64,000 nt of DNA from Alloprevotella sp. (GCA_017471505.1 JAFUTC010000002.1:30951-94950); one strand, 5' to 3'. Positions 1 to 9,830 are shown, counted from the first letter of the stretch. Notes: a model not told the origin generated them from the sequence alone. Numbers and translations: made by a program.

Positions 1-919
1 GTCGCGCCTGCTTAGCATCATCCTGACACTCGGTCTTGTGGGAGGTATTGCCACGGCTGTAGGAATGGCCATCGTGCCTGCCTTTCTCGACGAGATGAGC
101 CATCTCAAGGTGGTGGCCCATAACTACGTGACAAACGACAATAATGAAATAAAGCAGATTCCTCAACAGTTGCAGGAACTGGCCAAGACCTATCTGAGCG
201 AAGAAAAGATATCCGAGTTCATCCAGCAGTCCAACGTTCAGGAAATCATACAGAAGATGGTGCCCAAAGTATGGGGACTGCTGCGCTCTACGGCCGGCAT
301 CGTCATCAGCATCATTTCGTCGCTCATCGGCATACTCTATTTCTTCTTCCTGCTTATCGACTACGAGCGCTACTCGGAGGGATGGAAGAAACTCATACCC
401 CACAAGAACCGTTCGACTACCGTGCAGGTGGTCGGCGACGTGGAACGAAATATGAACGCCTACTTCCGCGGCCAGGCCCTGGTGGCCCTGTCGAACTGCA
501 TTATGTTTTCCATCGGTTTCGCGTTGCTGGGCCTTCCCGTGCCTGTGGCGCTGGGCATCTTCATCGGCATCATCAGTTTCGTGCCCTACCTGCAGCTCAT
601 CGGCTTTATCCCCGCCACGCTCTTGGCTTTCCTGCACAGCCTGGAGACCGGACAAAACTTCTGGCTACTCATGGGCGGCGTCTGCCTGGTCTATATTGTC
701 GTGCAAATACTGCAAGACACCATCGTGACGCCCAAGGTTATGGGCAAAATTATGGGATTGCGTCCGGCCATCGTCTTATTGTCGCTGACGGTATGGGGAT
801 ACATGCTCGGCGTAATTGGCTTGATCATCGCGCTGCCAATGACCACCCTGCTCATTTCCTACTACACGCGCTACATACAACAGACCGACCCGACGGTACA
901 ACCGTCAGACCAGTCGTAA
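1..919 (+). CDS. AI-2E family transporter, C-terminal part (5' end outside window)
   Basis: The reading frame is open back to base 2, so the gene starts before the window; the GTG at 38 lies inside a membrane segment and is not a convincing start. About 305 residues are visible. They show an N-terminal membrane segment, a soluble stretch rich in charged residues (about residues 35-90), then several long hydrophobic helices, including the run around LLGLPVPVALGIFIGIISFV and the conserved PKVMGK loop before the last two helices. This layout is that of the AI-2E exporter (PF01594) family, inner-membrane proteins of about 350 residues. Substrates vary within the family, from quorum signals to ions, so no substrate can be named. 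A strong hairpin terminator follows. Confidence 0.88.
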   Translation, partial: SRLLSIILTLGLVGGIATAVGMAIVPAFLDEMSHLKVVAHNYVTNDNNEIKQIPQQLQELAKTYLSEEKISEFIQQSNVQEIIQKMVPKVWGLLRSTAGIVISIISSLIGILYFFFLLIDYERYSEGWKKLIPHKNRSTTVQVVGDVERNMNAYFRGQALVALSNCIMFSIGFALLGLPVPVALGIFIGIISFVPYLQLIGFIPATLLAFLHSLETGQNFWLLMGGVCLVYIVVQILQDTIVTPKVMGKIMGLRPAIVLLSLTVWGYMLGVIGLIIALPMTTLLISYYTRYIQQTDPTVQPSDQS

Positions 920-998
920 GAACCGATTTGCATGGCTGTTGCTGAAGCCTGTCAAAAGATTATTGCTTCTGCCCAGCCAGTCAAAACGTCGAATGAAT

Positions 999-1045
999 AA
1001 AAAAACACAGGGCCACAAAACAAATTGTGGTCCTGTGTTTTTTAT
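999..1045. terminator. Bidirectional rho-independent terminator
   Basis: A near-perfect stem pairs AAAACACAGGGCCACAA with TTGTGGTCCTGTGTTTT, with A-runs on one side and T-runs on the other. It lies between the converging transporter gene and pheS and can serve both. Confidence 0.85.
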
Positions 1046-1187
1046 AGTGTAAGCCGTTCTGTCCGGCCCTCACCTTTACTGAGCATAACTCCTAATCAAT
1101 CCGCACCAAAGCATGATGCAATCATCTGCTTCTCATATTGGTTGTCAGGATTCAGTAAGTAGAGAAAAATGTTCAACAATGGTGCAC

Positions 1188-2231
1188 CTATCCGGCACTG
1201 GTAAATTCTTCGAGGAAACGGACGTCGTTCTCGGAGAACATACGCAGGTCGCGCACTCGATAGAGCAGGTTGGCGATACGCTCGAGTCCCATGCCGAACG
1301 CATAGCCCATATATTTTGTCGAATCGATGCCGTTGAGTTCAAGTACGTTGGGGTCAACCATACCACAGCCCAAGATTTCTACCCAACCTGTGCCCTTGCA
1401 GAGCGCACAGGTGTGGCCGTCTTCCGTGTGCCCCGTTCCGCCGCAAATGTGGCAGCTAATGTCCATTTCTGCACTCGGTTCGGTGAACGGGAAGTAGGAC
1501 GGACGCATCCGGATTTGGGTCTGCGCACCGAAGAGTTCGCGACTGAACGACAGCATTACCTGCATGAGGTCGGCAAACGACACTTTCTCGTCGATGTAAA
1601 GCCCCTCGAGCTGATGGAAGAAGCAATGGGCACGCGACGATATGGCCTCGTTGCGATAGACACGCCCCGGGCAGATGACGCGTATGGGCGGCTCCGTCTT
1701 CTCCATGACGCGAGCTTGGACGCTGCTAGTATGCGTGCGAAGCACTATGTCGGGGTGCTGCTCCACGAAGAAAGTGTCCTGCATGTCGCGGGCCGGATGG
1801 TCTTCGGCAAAGTTCATCGACGAGAACACGTGCCAGTCGTCTTCCACCTCAGGTCCGTCGGCCATTGTGAAGCCCATGTGCGAGAAGATGTCTATCAGGC
1901 GCTCCTTGACAATGTTGATAGGATGGCGCGTACCCAAGGGAAGCGGATACGGCGTACGCGTCAAGTCGGGAACGTCGGTGGCGTCGTCCTGCTGCATAAG
2001 ACTGTTGCGCAGTTCGTTAATCTTTTCCTGCGCCTGCGTCTTGAGTTCGTTCAGTTTCATACCGATGGTGCGCTTCTCCTCATTGGGAACGTCGCGGAAC
2101 TCGGTCATCAGGTCGTTCAGAAGGCCCTTCTTGCTCAGATACTTTATGCGAAGTGCCTCCAATTCCTCTGCATTTTTTGCATGGAGCTGTTGCACCTGCT
2201 GAAGCAATTCTTGTATTTTTTCTGCTAACAT
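1188..2231 (-). CDS. pheS: Phenylalanine--tRNA ligase alpha subunit
   Basis: The 347-residue product is the catalytic alpha subunit of the alpha2beta2 phenylalanyl-tRNA synthetase, which charges tRNA-Phe in the cytoplasm. The N-terminal coiled coil (about residues 1-85) binds tRNA. Class II motif 2 lies around RVYRNEAISSRAHCFFHQLEG and motif 3 around GMGLERIANLLYRVRDLR near the C-terminus. Between them, where many PheS proteins have a short turn before EILGCGMVDPNVL, this one has two CxxCxG knuckles (Cys260, Cys263, Cys275, Cys278), which probably bind zinc. I recall similar inserts in other Bacteroidota PheS sequences. The beta subunit gene is not in the window. Length is normal and the ATG start gives the expected N-terminus. 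Confidence 0.97.
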   Translation of the reverse strand: MLAEKIQELLQQVQQLHAKNAEELEALRIKYLSKKGLLNDLMTEFRDVPNEEKRTIGMKLNELKTQAQEKINELRNSLMQQDDATDVPDLTRTPYPLPLGTRHPINIVKERLIDIFSHMGFTMADGPEVEDDWHVFSSMNFAEDHPARDMQDTFFVEQHPDIVLRTHTSSVQARVMEKTEPPIRVICPGRVYRNEAISSRAHCFFHQLEGLYIDEKVSFADLMQVMLSFSRELFGAQTQIRMRPSYFPFTEPSAEMDISCHICGGTGHTEDGHTCALCKGTGWVEILGCGMVDPNVLELNGIDSTKYMGYAFGMGLERIANLLYRVRDLRMFSENDVRFLEEFTSAG

Positions 2232-2261
2232 GTGTGTATAGAAATTCAGATTATGGTGGGC

Positions 2262-2284
2262 ATAGAAAGCACAATTCTTTCTAT
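2262..2284. promoter_or_regulatory. Perfect inverted repeat upstream of pheS
   Basis: An 8-bp perfect dyad (ATAGAAAG, 7-bp spacer, CTTTCTAT) lies 31 bp upstream of the pheS start. It could be an operator or a leader hairpin of the pheS transcript. No regulator is indicated by the sequence. Confidence 0.35.
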
Positions 2285-2398
2285 CAGCGTGCTAAATTAA
2301 ACTATTTGTAGCGAAGAGAAAAACCCTCAAACAAAAAGCCTATGAAAAAATATGCGTTCTATCTGATAAAGATACGGTAAAAAACAAGTAACTTCGCC

Positions 2399-2406
2399 AG
2401 TGATTT
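2399..2406 (+). promoter_or_regulatory. Probable -7 element of lipoprotein-murB operon
   Basis: TAACTTCG, a one-base variant of the Bacteroidota -7 element TAnnTTTG, sits 24 bp before the ATG at 2431. No clear TTG -33 element is present. The same TAACTTCG occurs before the lipoprotein gene at 22061. Confidence 0.5.
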
Positions 2407-2430
2407 TGAAACATTGCAAGGTTCATTCTT

Positions 2431-3258
2431 ATGAGATTTACTGCCTACTTGTTTGTCATCCTACTTTTCCTGACAGCCTGCTCAAGGAAAGGCAACGATA
2501 TTGCCGACGAGGAGATTGCTCCGACGGACAGCGTCGTTCTGGCCGATACGACAGACTCGGTCGAGGTTAAGGAAGTGCCTGTACCCAAGGCTGCCGACCT
2601 CATGTTCGACGACTTCATCTACAATTTCATGAGCAACAAATCGTTCCAGAACAGTCGCGTCAAATTTCCGCTCAGTTATACGGCTCACGGAGAAACGAGG
2701 AAGATTGAGAAAAAACAATGGACGTTCGACTCGATATATGCCAATCAAGATATTTTCCTCATGATTTTCCCCAACGAGAGTGCCCTGGAAAAGCGCAACA
2801 CGGAGAAAACGACCAGCGTCGAAGTGCAGGAACTCGACTTCACACGCAACAACATTAAGCAGTATAATTTCAACAAGGACGAAGGCCGTTGGACACTCTC
2901 GTCCATCCAAGAAAACCATCTCGACAAGGCTCCCAACCGCGAGTTTCTGCAATTCTACCAGAAATTCGCCTCGGATTCCATCTATCGCGAGCAACATATC
3001 CACAATCCGTTCACACTTGTTTTCCAAGACGAGGATACTTTTGAGCCCGTGCAAGGCATAGCCAGTCCGGAGCAATGGTGTATCTATGCGCCCGAATTGC
3101 CTCACGAGAAAATCACCAATGTCAACTACAATCAGGACATAAAGGATCCGACGAAAGTAGTGTTGATGATTGGCACGCAAAACGGTTCGATGAGCAGCAT
3201 ATTGACTTTCCGCCAGCAAAACGGCGAGTGGAAACTCATTAAACTGGAAAACAACTAA
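2431..3258 (+). CDS. DUF4348-like lipoprotein
   Basis: The 275-residue product begins with a lipoprotein signal peptide (hydrophobic run ending LLFLTAC, lipid-modified Cys at about residue 17) followed by an acidic linker. The rest is a soluble domain with alternating hydrophobic strands and no membrane segment. It resembles the DUF4348 family of Bacteroidota lipoproteins, whose function is not known. It is the first gene of a probable operon: murB follows after 7 bp, which suggests, but does not show, an envelope role. The ATG start is supported by the signal peptide directly after it. Confidence 0.75.
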   Translation: MRFTAYLFVILLFLTACSRKGNDIADEEIAPTDSVVLADTTDSVEVKEVPVPKAADLMFDDFIYNFMSNKSFQNSRVKFPLSYTAHGETRKIEKKQWTFDSIYANQDIFLMIFPNESALEKRNTEKTTSVEVQELDFTRNNIKQYNFNKDEGRWTLSSIQENHLDKAPNREFLQFYQKFASDSIYREQHIHNPFTLVFQDEDTFEPVQGIASPEQWCIYAPELPHEKITNVNYNQDIKDPTKVVLMIGTQNGSMSSILTFRQQNGEWKLIKLENN

Positions 3259-3265
3259 ACGTCCT

Positions 3266-4288
3266 ATGCGAATCTTCCGCGACCATTCGCTGTTAGGCCA
3301 CAATACCTTTGGCATCGATGCCAAGGCCGCTTGCTTTGTGGAATACGACAACGAAGACGAACTGAAGCAACTGCTTGCCGACTACATGGATAATCGCTAT
3401 CCGTTGCCGCTTATTCACATCGGCGAGGGGTCTAATTTTCTCTTTTCCGGCAACTTTAACGGCACCGTGGCCCACTCTTGCATTCGCGGAGTGGAGGAAG
3501 TTGAGCGCGACGACCACAGCGTGTTGCTCCGGGTGGGCGCTGCCGAAAATTGGGACAGCCTTGTTGCCACCACCATCGACCGCGGTTTCTACGGATTGGA
3601 GAACCTTTCGCTCATACCCGGCGAAGTAGGTGCCGCAGCCGTCCAAAATATCGGTGCCTACGGTGCAGAAGCGGAACAGTTTATCGAAGCCGTAGAAGGA
3701 ATCACCATTCACGGCAAAGCAACCACCTATACGCACGACGAATGCCAGTATGCGTATCGTTCATCGGTCTTTAAGCACGACCTGAAAGACCGTTTCTATG
3801 TCACGCACGTGCTTCTGCGGCTGTCGCTCCAATTCATGCCGAACCTGTCGTATGGTGCGCTGCAACGGCTTCTCGAGGAAAACGGTCTCGATGCCACCAG
3901 CGTCAGCGTAGCCGACATTCGTCGCCTCATCGTCAACTTTAGAAAAGAAAAACTCCCCCAGCCTTCCGAGGTGGGCAGCGCAGGTTCGTTCTTCGTCAAT
4001 CCTGTCGTGTCGGAACAAGTCTTTGCCAAACTGCAGGCCGACTATCCCGACATGCCGCACTTCAAGGCTCCGAACGGAGTCAAGATACCTGCCGGCTGGC
4101 TAATCGAACAAACCGGATGGCGCGGCAAGAACCTGGGACGGGCCGGCGTATGGGCCAAGCAGGCACTCGTATTGGTGAACCTCGGAGGTGCCACCGGCGA
4201 AGAAATTGTAACGCTCAGTCAGACCATCCAAAAGGATGTCTACGAAAAATTCGGCATCATGCTCAACCCCGAAGCAAACATCGTGTAG
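3266..4288 (+). CDS. murB: UDP-N-acetylenolpyruvoylglucosamine reductase
   Basis: MurB is the cytoplasmic FAD and NADPH enzyme that reduces UDP-GlcNAc-enolpyruvate to UDP-MurNAc, the second committed step of peptidoglycan synthesis. The 340-residue length fits the type I (E. coli-like) form. Visible signatures are the FAD-binding IGEGSNFLF (about residues 51-59), the GLENLSLIPGEVGAAAVQNIGAYG block, and GSAGSFFVNP, whose serine is the proton donor. The type I Tyr-containing insertion (YAYRSSVFK) is present. It lies between a lipoprotein gene (7-bp gap) and a metallohydrolase gene (28-bp gap), probably in one transcript. Confidence 0.96.
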   Translation: MRIFRDHSLLGHNTFGIDAKAACFVEYDNEDELKQLLADYMDNRYPLPLIHIGEGSNFLFSGNFNGTVAHSCIRGVEEVERDDHSVLLRVGAAENWDSLVATTIDRGFYGLENLSLIPGEVGAAAVQNIGAYGAEAEQFIEAVEGITIHGKATTYTHDECQYAYRSSVFKHDLKDRFYVTHVLLRLSLQFMPNLSYGALQRLLEENGLDATSVSVADIRRLIVNFRKEKLPQPSEVGSAGSFFVNPVVSEQVFAKLQADYPDMPHFKAPNGVKIPAGWLIEQTGWRGKNLGRAGVWAKQALVLVNLGGATGEEIVTLSQTIQKDVYEKFGIMLNPEANIV

Positions 4289-4316
4289 CCACTACTACGA
4301 CACGGGGCCATCGTAT

Positions 4317-5159
4317 ATGAAACTTACATTCTTAGGTACTGGAACAAGTTCAGGCAACCCGTCGCTGGGCTGCAACTGCGAGGTGTGCCGGTCGAAAGAC
4401 CCGCACGACCACCGTTTTCGCACCTCGGCGCTGCTCGAAACCAGTTCCGGCGAGCGAATACTATTTGACTGCGGTCCGGATTTCAGGCAGCAAATGCTGC
4501 GCTGGACCGACACCCTGCCCGAAGATAGTCCCGCACGCGACTTTTTGACACAGGTTCCGCAGCCGGGACAGCCACTTCCACGCGTACTGCACGCTGTTCT
4601 CATCACACACATCCATTACGACCATGTGTCCGGACTGGATGACCTCCGGCCCTACTCCATTGCCCACCCGTTGCCCATATATTGCTCGGAAGAGGTAGCT
4701 GACACACTTCGAAAACGCTTGCCTTATTGTTTCCACAAGCCGGAAACCAACACGTTTGTGCCTCGGTTTGAACTGCATCCCGTTGAGTTGCACCAACACT
4801 ATAGTATTGCGGGCCTCGACGTCGAGCCCATCAAACTGAACCACGGACTCGTGCCCACATTCGGCTACCGCATCGGACGCTTTGCCTATCTGACCGACCT
4901 ACACGACCTGCCTGAAAGTGAATATGCCCATCTGCAGGGCCTCGACACCATCGTTATCGATGCACTCCATAAATATAAGGCGCACCCCACCCATGAATCG
5001 GTACCCGAAGCCTTGCGCGTCATCGAACGCCTCAAGCCTCGGCGAGCATACCTCGTTCACATGAGCCACCGTGCCGGACTTCACGCCGAGTCGCATAGTT
5101 TCTTGCCCGAAAACGTGCAGTACGCCTACGATACACTTACCATAGAACTTCCAGAATAA
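4317..5159 (+). CDS. MBL-fold metallohydrolase (PhnP / RNase Z-like)
   Basis: The 280-residue product has the metallo-beta-lactamase fold. After a first strand (FLGTGTSSGNP) comes a Cys-rich loop CNCEVC, then the metal-binding THIHYDH (HxHxDH), a later Asp in YLTDLHDLP and a terminal His in VHMSHR. The GTGTS-G-P start with a CxCxVC loop is typical of the PhnP-like phosphodiesterase branch, which includes 5'-phosphoribosyl cyclic phosphodiesterases; the substrate here is not known. A longer in-frame opening exists upstream but overlaps murB; the ATG at 4317 begins exactly at the family N-terminus. Confidence 0.88.
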   Translation: MKLTFLGTGTSSGNPSLGCNCEVCRSKDPHDHRFRTSALLETSSGERILFDCGPDFRQQMLRWTDTLPEDSPARDFLTQVPQPGQPLPRVLHAVLITHIHYDHVSGLDDLRPYSIAHPLPIYCSEEVADTLRKRLPYCFHKPETNTFVPRFELHPVELHQHYSIAGLDVEPIKLNHGLVPTFGYRIGRFAYLTDLHDLPESEYAHLQGLDTIVIDALHKYKAHPTHESVPEALRVIERLKPRRAYLVHMSHRAGLHAESHSFLPENVQYAYDTLTIELPE

Positions 5160-5200
5160 AAGCAGGGAAACAAACGCTTCCCTGCTTTCTTGTTTTATGC
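5158..5200. terminator. Bidirectional terminator
   Basis: AGCAGGGAA pairs with TTCCCTGCT around an 8-base loop, followed by a T-rich tail. It separates the metallohydrolase gene (+) from the nucleotidase gene (-). Confidence 0.8.
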
Positions 5201-5214
5201 CATTCGTGTTTTGG

Positions 5215-6951
5215 TTACTTGAATAAGATGACCGAGTCGCGCTGGGCTGCCGGAACCGTCCACTCCTCGGGAATAAATTTCCACTGGTTAAGTTTCTTCG
5301 GCGAAAGTTGCTTCAACTGACGAATTTCCTGCATCAAGTAGAAACGAAGATCCTTGTCTGTGCTCCACTCAATACGGTTCTTCAGTTCATCCTTATCAAT
5401 GCGGGCACCGTGAGTAAGCAACCTGCCACCGCCATTACCGCGATAAGAATTAACCGCCACGCGGTAGGTCTTCTGCATATCAAACGGCTCCCCATTTGCA
5501 AGACTGATAATTTTAACCTTATGGCCTTTCGGTTCGCGCACATCAACCGTATAGATAATACCGGCCGCCGAGTCGAAATTATAACTGGGCGTGCGCAGAC
5601 GCTGCCATGGGTCGGGCGAATCGATAGTACGACGATTGAAGAGCAATAGATGGTCTTCAGGTTTCGTCATCTGCTGTGTCCATCCGTTATAACTGTACTC
5701 CAAAAAGTCTTTGATTTCCTTTCCGGTAAGGCGCATAACATAGAGAAAGTTCTCGAATTTGTATAGGTTGAACATATCGCTCACTCGAATTTCCCCAGCC
5801 GGAATTTTCGCATCAAAACTCAACGGAGCGGCGAAACTGATGTCGGCGCCGCTAATCTTAAGTTGCAGCTGATGTATAAAGTCCACAAACTCGGATGGTC
5901 CGAAAAATGCCGCACGCGTATCAAGTTCCGTGCTACAATCTCCGATTTTCTCCTGCACATATCCATCCACGTCGTTCACGTGCTTGTCGAAGTGAGCCAC
6001 AAAATCGGCATCCGGTTCCAAGTCGCAGATGTTCACGAGTTCGCCATCAACCTGTTCGACCATCACCTTATTCTTCTGTTTCGTTACCACAATCGTTGCG
6101 GCAGCCACATATTCGGCATTGGCTCCCGTATTGAGTATCTGAACCGAATCACCATTACGGCACACCATCTTACGGCAGGCGCGGCGATGGTCGTGCCCAC
6201 AAAGTATCAAGTCAAAGCCCGGAACTTCGCGCGCCACTTGCAGACTTGCGTTTTCGTTCTTTGTCCCGGTGGCTTTCTCACTACCCACGCCACTGTGGAA
6301 TAGTCCGATGACCACATCGGATTGTGCTTTCATCTCGGGCATATACTTGCGTGCAGTCTCCACCATATCTTCAAAGTCCATGCCACTCCACAAGTTCTCC
6401 GGAAGCCAGTTGGGTATGCCCGTTGTCAGCATACCCAGAACGGCAAAGCGTATGCCATCTTTCTTCACGATAGTATACGGTTTCCAATAAGTAGACCCGT
6501 CCGTCTTCCGCACTATGTTTGCGCCCAACATCGGCATCTTGCACTGCAAACTCCACCTATCATATACTGCGTGGCCGGCTTCTACGTCGTGATTGCCTAT
6601 GGTTGCCGCATCGTAGCCCATATAGTTCAGGACAGCGGCACAGGCATGCGTGGTCACCGTATCGACATAATTATAGAAATATGCCGAGGGCTGCCCCTGC
6701 AGAATATCACCGGCATCGAACAGAAGCACGTGCGAACGCCCATGTTGCTGGCGTTGCTGCTTCACATAGGTGTAGATGCGAGCCATACTACCGTTTCCGG
6801 CCGTACAATTGATAAAATCACGGGGAAAATAGTTGCCGTGCACATCGGTAGTTTCCAGTACGCGGAAAGTAATCTTCTTCGGGCGGGCCGCACTTCCGAA
6901 GGCCACAAAGGCCAAGGCAAACAGCACCAACAAAACCTGCTTTCTTCTCAT
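5215..6951 (-). CDS. Secreted 5'-nucleotidase / metallophosphatase (UshA-like)
   Basis: The 578-residue protein has a signal peptide ending near GSAARP and is expected in the periplasm. The N-terminal calcineurin-like domain carries the dinuclear-metal motifs in order: TTDVHG (DxH), DAGDILQG (GDxxxG), IGNHD (GNHD), HSG and CGHDHR (GHxH). The C-terminal half is the 5'-nucleotidase substrate-recognition domain (about residues 340-560), with AVNSYRGNGGG near the end. The family removes phosphate from nucleotides or 2',3'-cyclic nucleotides. It is the last gene of a minus-strand run after folA (21-bp gap), so a nucleotide salvage role is plausible. Confidence 0.92.
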   Translation of the reverse strand: MRRKQVLLVLFALAFVAFGSAARPKKITFRVLETTDVHGNYFPRDFINCTAGNGSMARIYTYVKQQRQQHGRSHVLLFDAGDILQGQPSAYFYNYVDTVTTHACAAVLNYMGYDAATIGNHDVEAGHAVYDRWSLQCKMPMLGANIVRKTDGSTYWKPYTIVKKDGIRFAVLGMLTTGIPNWLPENLWSGMDFEDMVETARKYMPEMKAQSDVVIGLFHSGVGSEKATGTKNENASLQVAREVPGFDLILCGHDHRRACRKMVCRNGDSVQILNTGANAEYVAAATIVVTKQKNKVMVEQVDGELVNICDLEPDADFVAHFDKHVNDVDGYVQEKIGDCSTELDTRAAFFGPSEFVDFIHQLQLKISGADISFAAPLSFDAKIPAGEIRVSDMFNLYKFENFLYVMRLTGKEIKDFLEYSYNGWTQQMTKPEDHLLLFNRRTIDSPDPWQRLRTPSYNFDSAAGIIYTVDVREPKGHKVKIISLANGEPFDMQKTYRVAVNSYRGNGGGRLLTHGARIDKDELKNRIEWSTDKDLRFYLMQEIRQLKQLSPKKLNQWKFIPEEWTVPAAQRDSVILFK

Positions 6952-6972
6952 CGTATTCTCTTGTTAATCGGT

Positions 6973-7470
6973 TTATCTTCTCTTTTTTCGCACATATTCC
7001 ACAAAGTCGAACGCCACTTCGTTTTTCTCGTCGGCAGGATGCTCCTCACGGCTGACTTCCGTCCACTTGCTGAAATCTACCATCGGGAAAAACACATCGG
7101 CCTCTTGCGGACTGGCATGTATCTCCGTCAGATACATCCGGTCAACTATGAGAACCGCCTGCCTATAGAGCATGGCGCCACCTATGATAAAGATTTCTTC
7201 GTCGCGAGGGCAACTGTCGATGGCCTTCTTTAAGTTTGGGAACACTTCCACATTGGGAGCCGCAAATTCACTATTACGCGACAGCACAAGGTTGCGTCTG
7301 TTTGGCAACGCCCCCTTAGGTAGTGAGTCAAAAGTCCGTCGGCCCATCAAAACCGTATGGCCTGTAGTCAGTTTTTTAAATCGTTTCAGGTCGTCCGACA
7401 GGCGAAACAACAAACGGTTTTGGTATCCGATGGCGCCGTCTTCGGCTACTGCACAAATCAAGTTAATCAT
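6973..7470 (-). CDS. folA: Dihydrofolate reductase
   Basis: DHFR reduces dihydrofolate to tetrahydrofolate with NADPH, regenerating the cofactor that thymidylate synthase oxidises. The 165-residue product begins INLICAVAEDGAIGYQNRLLF, followed by GHTVLMGRRTFDSLP and IFIIGGAMLYRQAV, the standard DHFR blocks. Asp replaces Glu at the active-site acid position (LSDDLKRFK), common in bacteria. The frame can extend four codons to a TTG at 7482, but the ATG at 7470 fits the family N-terminus. It lies 20 bp after thyA, with which it functions directly. Confidence 0.96.
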   Translation of the reverse strand: MINLICAVAEDGAIGYQNRLLFRLSDDLKRFKKLTTGHTVLMGRRTFDSLPKGALPNRRNLVLSRNSEFAAPNVEVFPNLKKAIDSCPRDEEIFIIGGAMLYRQAVLIVDRMYLTEIHASPQEADVFFPMVDFSKWTEVSREEHPADEKNEVAFDFVEYVRKKRR

Positions 7471-7490
7471 GGTCTTGCTCAATAATTACG

Positions 7491-8285
7491 TTATACCGAC
7501 ACATCGGCCTTGATATGTGGCCAAGGTTCGTATCCTTCCAGTTCGAAATCTTCGTAGCGGAAAGCAAAGATATCCTTCACGTCAGGATTGATTTTCATGC
7601 GCGGAAGTGACTTGGGCTGTCGCGTCAGTTGAAGTTTTGCCTGCTCCAGGTGGTTCAGATAGAGATGCGTGTCGCCAGTTGTGTGCACAAAGTCGCCTGC
7701 TTCCAATCCGCACACCTGTGCCATCATCTGCAGCAATAAGGCATAGGAGGCAATGTTAAAAGGAACGCCCAAAAAAGTATCGGCACTGCGCTGATAAAGT
7801 TGCAGCGACAGCCGGTTTTCAGCCACATAGAACTGGAACAGCGTATGACACGGCGGCAAAGCCATATCCTTTACTTCTGCCACATTCCATGCCGAAACGA
7901 TAATCCGCCTTGAATCGGGATGATGCTTTATTAAATCTATGGCCTGGCTAATCTGGTCGATTGTTCCTCCATTGTAATCGGGCCACGAACGCCACTGATG
8001 GCCATAAACCGGCCCGAGATTTCCGTCTTCATCGGCCCATTCGTTCCAAATCCTTACGCCGTGTTCCTGCAAATAGCGCACATTGGTCGAACCCTGTAAG
8101 AACCACAACAATTCGTATATGATAGACTTCAGATGCAGCTTTTTAGTGGTCAAAACAGGAAAGCCTTCACTCAAATCGAACCGCATTTGGTGGCCGAAGA
8201 TGCTTTTTGTGCCCGTGCCGGTACGGTCGGTTTTCACAACGCCTTTATCTATGATTTCCTGCAACAAGTCTAAGTATTGTTTCAT
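7491..8285 (-). CDS. thyA: Thymidylate synthase
   Basis: ThyA converts dUMP and methylene-tetrahydrofolate to dTMP and dihydrofolate. At 264 residues it matches the length of the E. coli enzyme. Visible are [19 protein letters not shown] (phosphate and folate binding), the catalytic Cys in [13 protein letters not shown], and [18 protein letters not shown] with the dUMP-binding Asn. The ATG at 8285 gives the standard start [11 protein letters not shown]; the 25 extra upstream in-frame codons overlap the preceding gene and are not expected to be used. folA follows after 20 bp. Confidence 0.97.
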   Translation of the reverse strand: MKQYLDLLQEIIDKGVVKTDRTGTGTKSIFGHQMRFDLSEGFPVLTTKKLHLKSIIYELLWFLQGSTNVRYLQEHGVRIWNEWADEDGNLGPVYGHQWRSWPDYNGGTIDQISQAIDLIKHHPDSRRIIVSAWNVAEVKDMALPPCHTLFQFYVAENRLSLQLYQRSADTFLGVPFNIASYALLLQMMAQVCGLEAGDFVHTTGDTHLYLNHLEQAKLQLTRQPKSLPRMKINPDVKDIFAFRYEDFELEGYEPWPHIKADVSV

Positions 8286-8305
8286 GACTTTTATGGTTTT
8301 GTTTC

Positions 8306-9781
8306 CTATTTGTTTTTCTGCACAAACACACCTTCGAGGGTCAGGTCTCCGTCCACCCACTCGGCAGGTATGGTAGCACAGTTGTCTTTGTCTATTTGGT
8401 CGGCTCCGATGTAGTCGTCGCGGAACTGTACGACGCCATGTATCGTTGGTTGGCCCTGATGTCCGTACCCGTGGCGTACGCGAATGCCGCTGAACGTAAA
8501 TCCGTTCTCCGGACGCAACCGCACTACGAACGATTGGCCAAATGCCTGGCGCGAACGCAACGGGGTTCCGTCGGCATTCAACACGTCTCCGTTCCGGTTG
8601 TCCTCGTGCACGCTGACAAAATCTTCGTGTACATTGAGCGTTGCATCGACCACTCCGCCGCCATTCCTCTGTAAATGGTTGTCGGCATTGACATTTCCAC
8701 CGGCATCCATATCGTCCCAGTCGCTCTTAAAGCGAATCCGATAGAAACCTTTTGACAATGTCGACGGCAGACGGAAGTTGGGCAGTTTAGCATTATTGCC
8801 GTCGGCAACTACCTTGCCCTTGCTGTCGGTGCTATTAAGGTGCGAGAAACTAACCAGTTCCGACATTTCCGCAGGTAGTCCGTCGCTGCCAATCTGTGGT
8901 TCAAACTTGCCGTCCTGATTATAGTCGATATAGCAAAAGCCGTTCATCCATTCGCCTCGCAGGCTTAAAAACGGCTCGACCTCGCTACCTATTTTTGCAC
9001 GGAACACGCGGTCAGAATGGTCGGAGTATAGTAGCGAGCCAATGGTCAGTTCCTCACCCAGGCACAACGTGTCGTTTCCAATGCCCAAATATAGTATGCC
9101 TCGGTCATCGCGTTCCTTCAGCGTCGTTTTCGCAGAGAAATTGAGCGGATAATCCTCATATTGGACGCGCGGCATATACGAGTCGTCAACAACTATATTG
9201 TCCACATAGGCCACATAGTCGGACGTGAGCGAGTGTGTACTCTCCAAGTCGGTAACAACTACCAAGCTGTAGATTTCTACGCCCTCGGCTCCTTTTACTG
9301 CGAACACGGCGTCGTCCCACTTATTGAGAGGCACCGCTGAAAGGCTCTGTTCCCAAAATTGCTCCACTTCGCTCGACTGGCCACTACGGTCGGTGCGTTT
9401 TCCAAGTCCAATCAGCATGACGCGACCGTTCTGCGGCCTGTGAAGAAGCACGTGCACGTATTTTGTAGTAGGCGTCAGCGCAAACGGACGCTTCAAGTCT
9501 ATCCGCACGCCAAAGACATTCGACCCGAAGCGCGACCTTTGAAATGCCAACACCTTTTCGCTTGCATTGGCCACCTGTCCTATCTGCTCATCGTACTGTC
9601 GGTCGGGATTGTCGGTCACGGCTACATTTCCGGCCAACTGACCCGTACGAAAAGGCGACTGTTCCCAGCGGTCGTAGATGCCGACCGATTTGAAATCGGA
9701 CACTTCAAACTGCACACATACCTGTGCGCCAAGACCGCAGGTCATTGACAGAAACAGAAAGATGAATAGTAGGCGTTTCAT
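8306..9781 (-). CDS. Secreted protein with GEVED-like domain
   Basis: The 491-residue product has a clear signal peptide ([19 protein letters not shown]) and no further membrane segment, so it is exported. The first part (about residues 20-210) looks like a beta-sandwich of the carbohydrate-binding type. The middle has [13 protein letters not shown] and [14 protein letters not shown], resembling GEVED-type domains found beside secreted hydrolases in Bacteroidota. No catalytic motif is recognised. It follows the fucosidase gene after 49 bp and precedes thyA by 20 bp, so it may be made with the fucosidase and help bind glycan. The ATG at 9781 is chosen because the signal peptide begins there. 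Confidence 0.7.
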   Translation of the reverse strand: MKRLLFIFLFLSMTCGLGAQVCVQFEVSDFKSVGIYDRWEQSPFRTGQLAGNVAVTDNPDRQYDEQIGQVANASEKVLAFQRSRFGSNVFGVRIDLKRPFALTPTTKYVHVLLHRPQNGRVMLIGLGKRTDRSGQSSEVEQFWEQSLSAVPLNKWDDAVFAVKGAEGVEIYSLVVVTDLESTHSLTSDYVAYVDNIVVDDSYMPRVQYEDYPLNFSAKTTLKERDDRGILYLGIGNDTLCLGEELTIGSLLYSDHSDRVFRAKIGSEVEPFLSLRGEWMNGFCYIDYNQDGKFEPQIGSDGLPAEMSELVSFSHLNSTDSKGKVVADGNNAKLPNFRLPSTLSKGFYRIRFKSDWDDMDAGGNVNADNHLQRNGGGVVDATLNVHEDFVSVHEDNRNGDVLNADGTPLRSRQAFGQSFVVRLRPENGFTFSGIRVRHGYGHQGQPTIHGVVQFRDDYIGADQIDKDNCATIPAEWVDGDLTLEGVFVQKNK

Positions 9782-9830
9782 TCGTAAGCAGATTTTTCGA
9801 CTCCTATATATAAAAAGTTCGTTATACAAA

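Noticed and set aside
1113-2228. Long plus-strand reading frame of 371 codons opposite pheS
   Set aside because: It lies wholly antisense to a clear pheS gene and shows no family signature; it is a codon-bias shadow.
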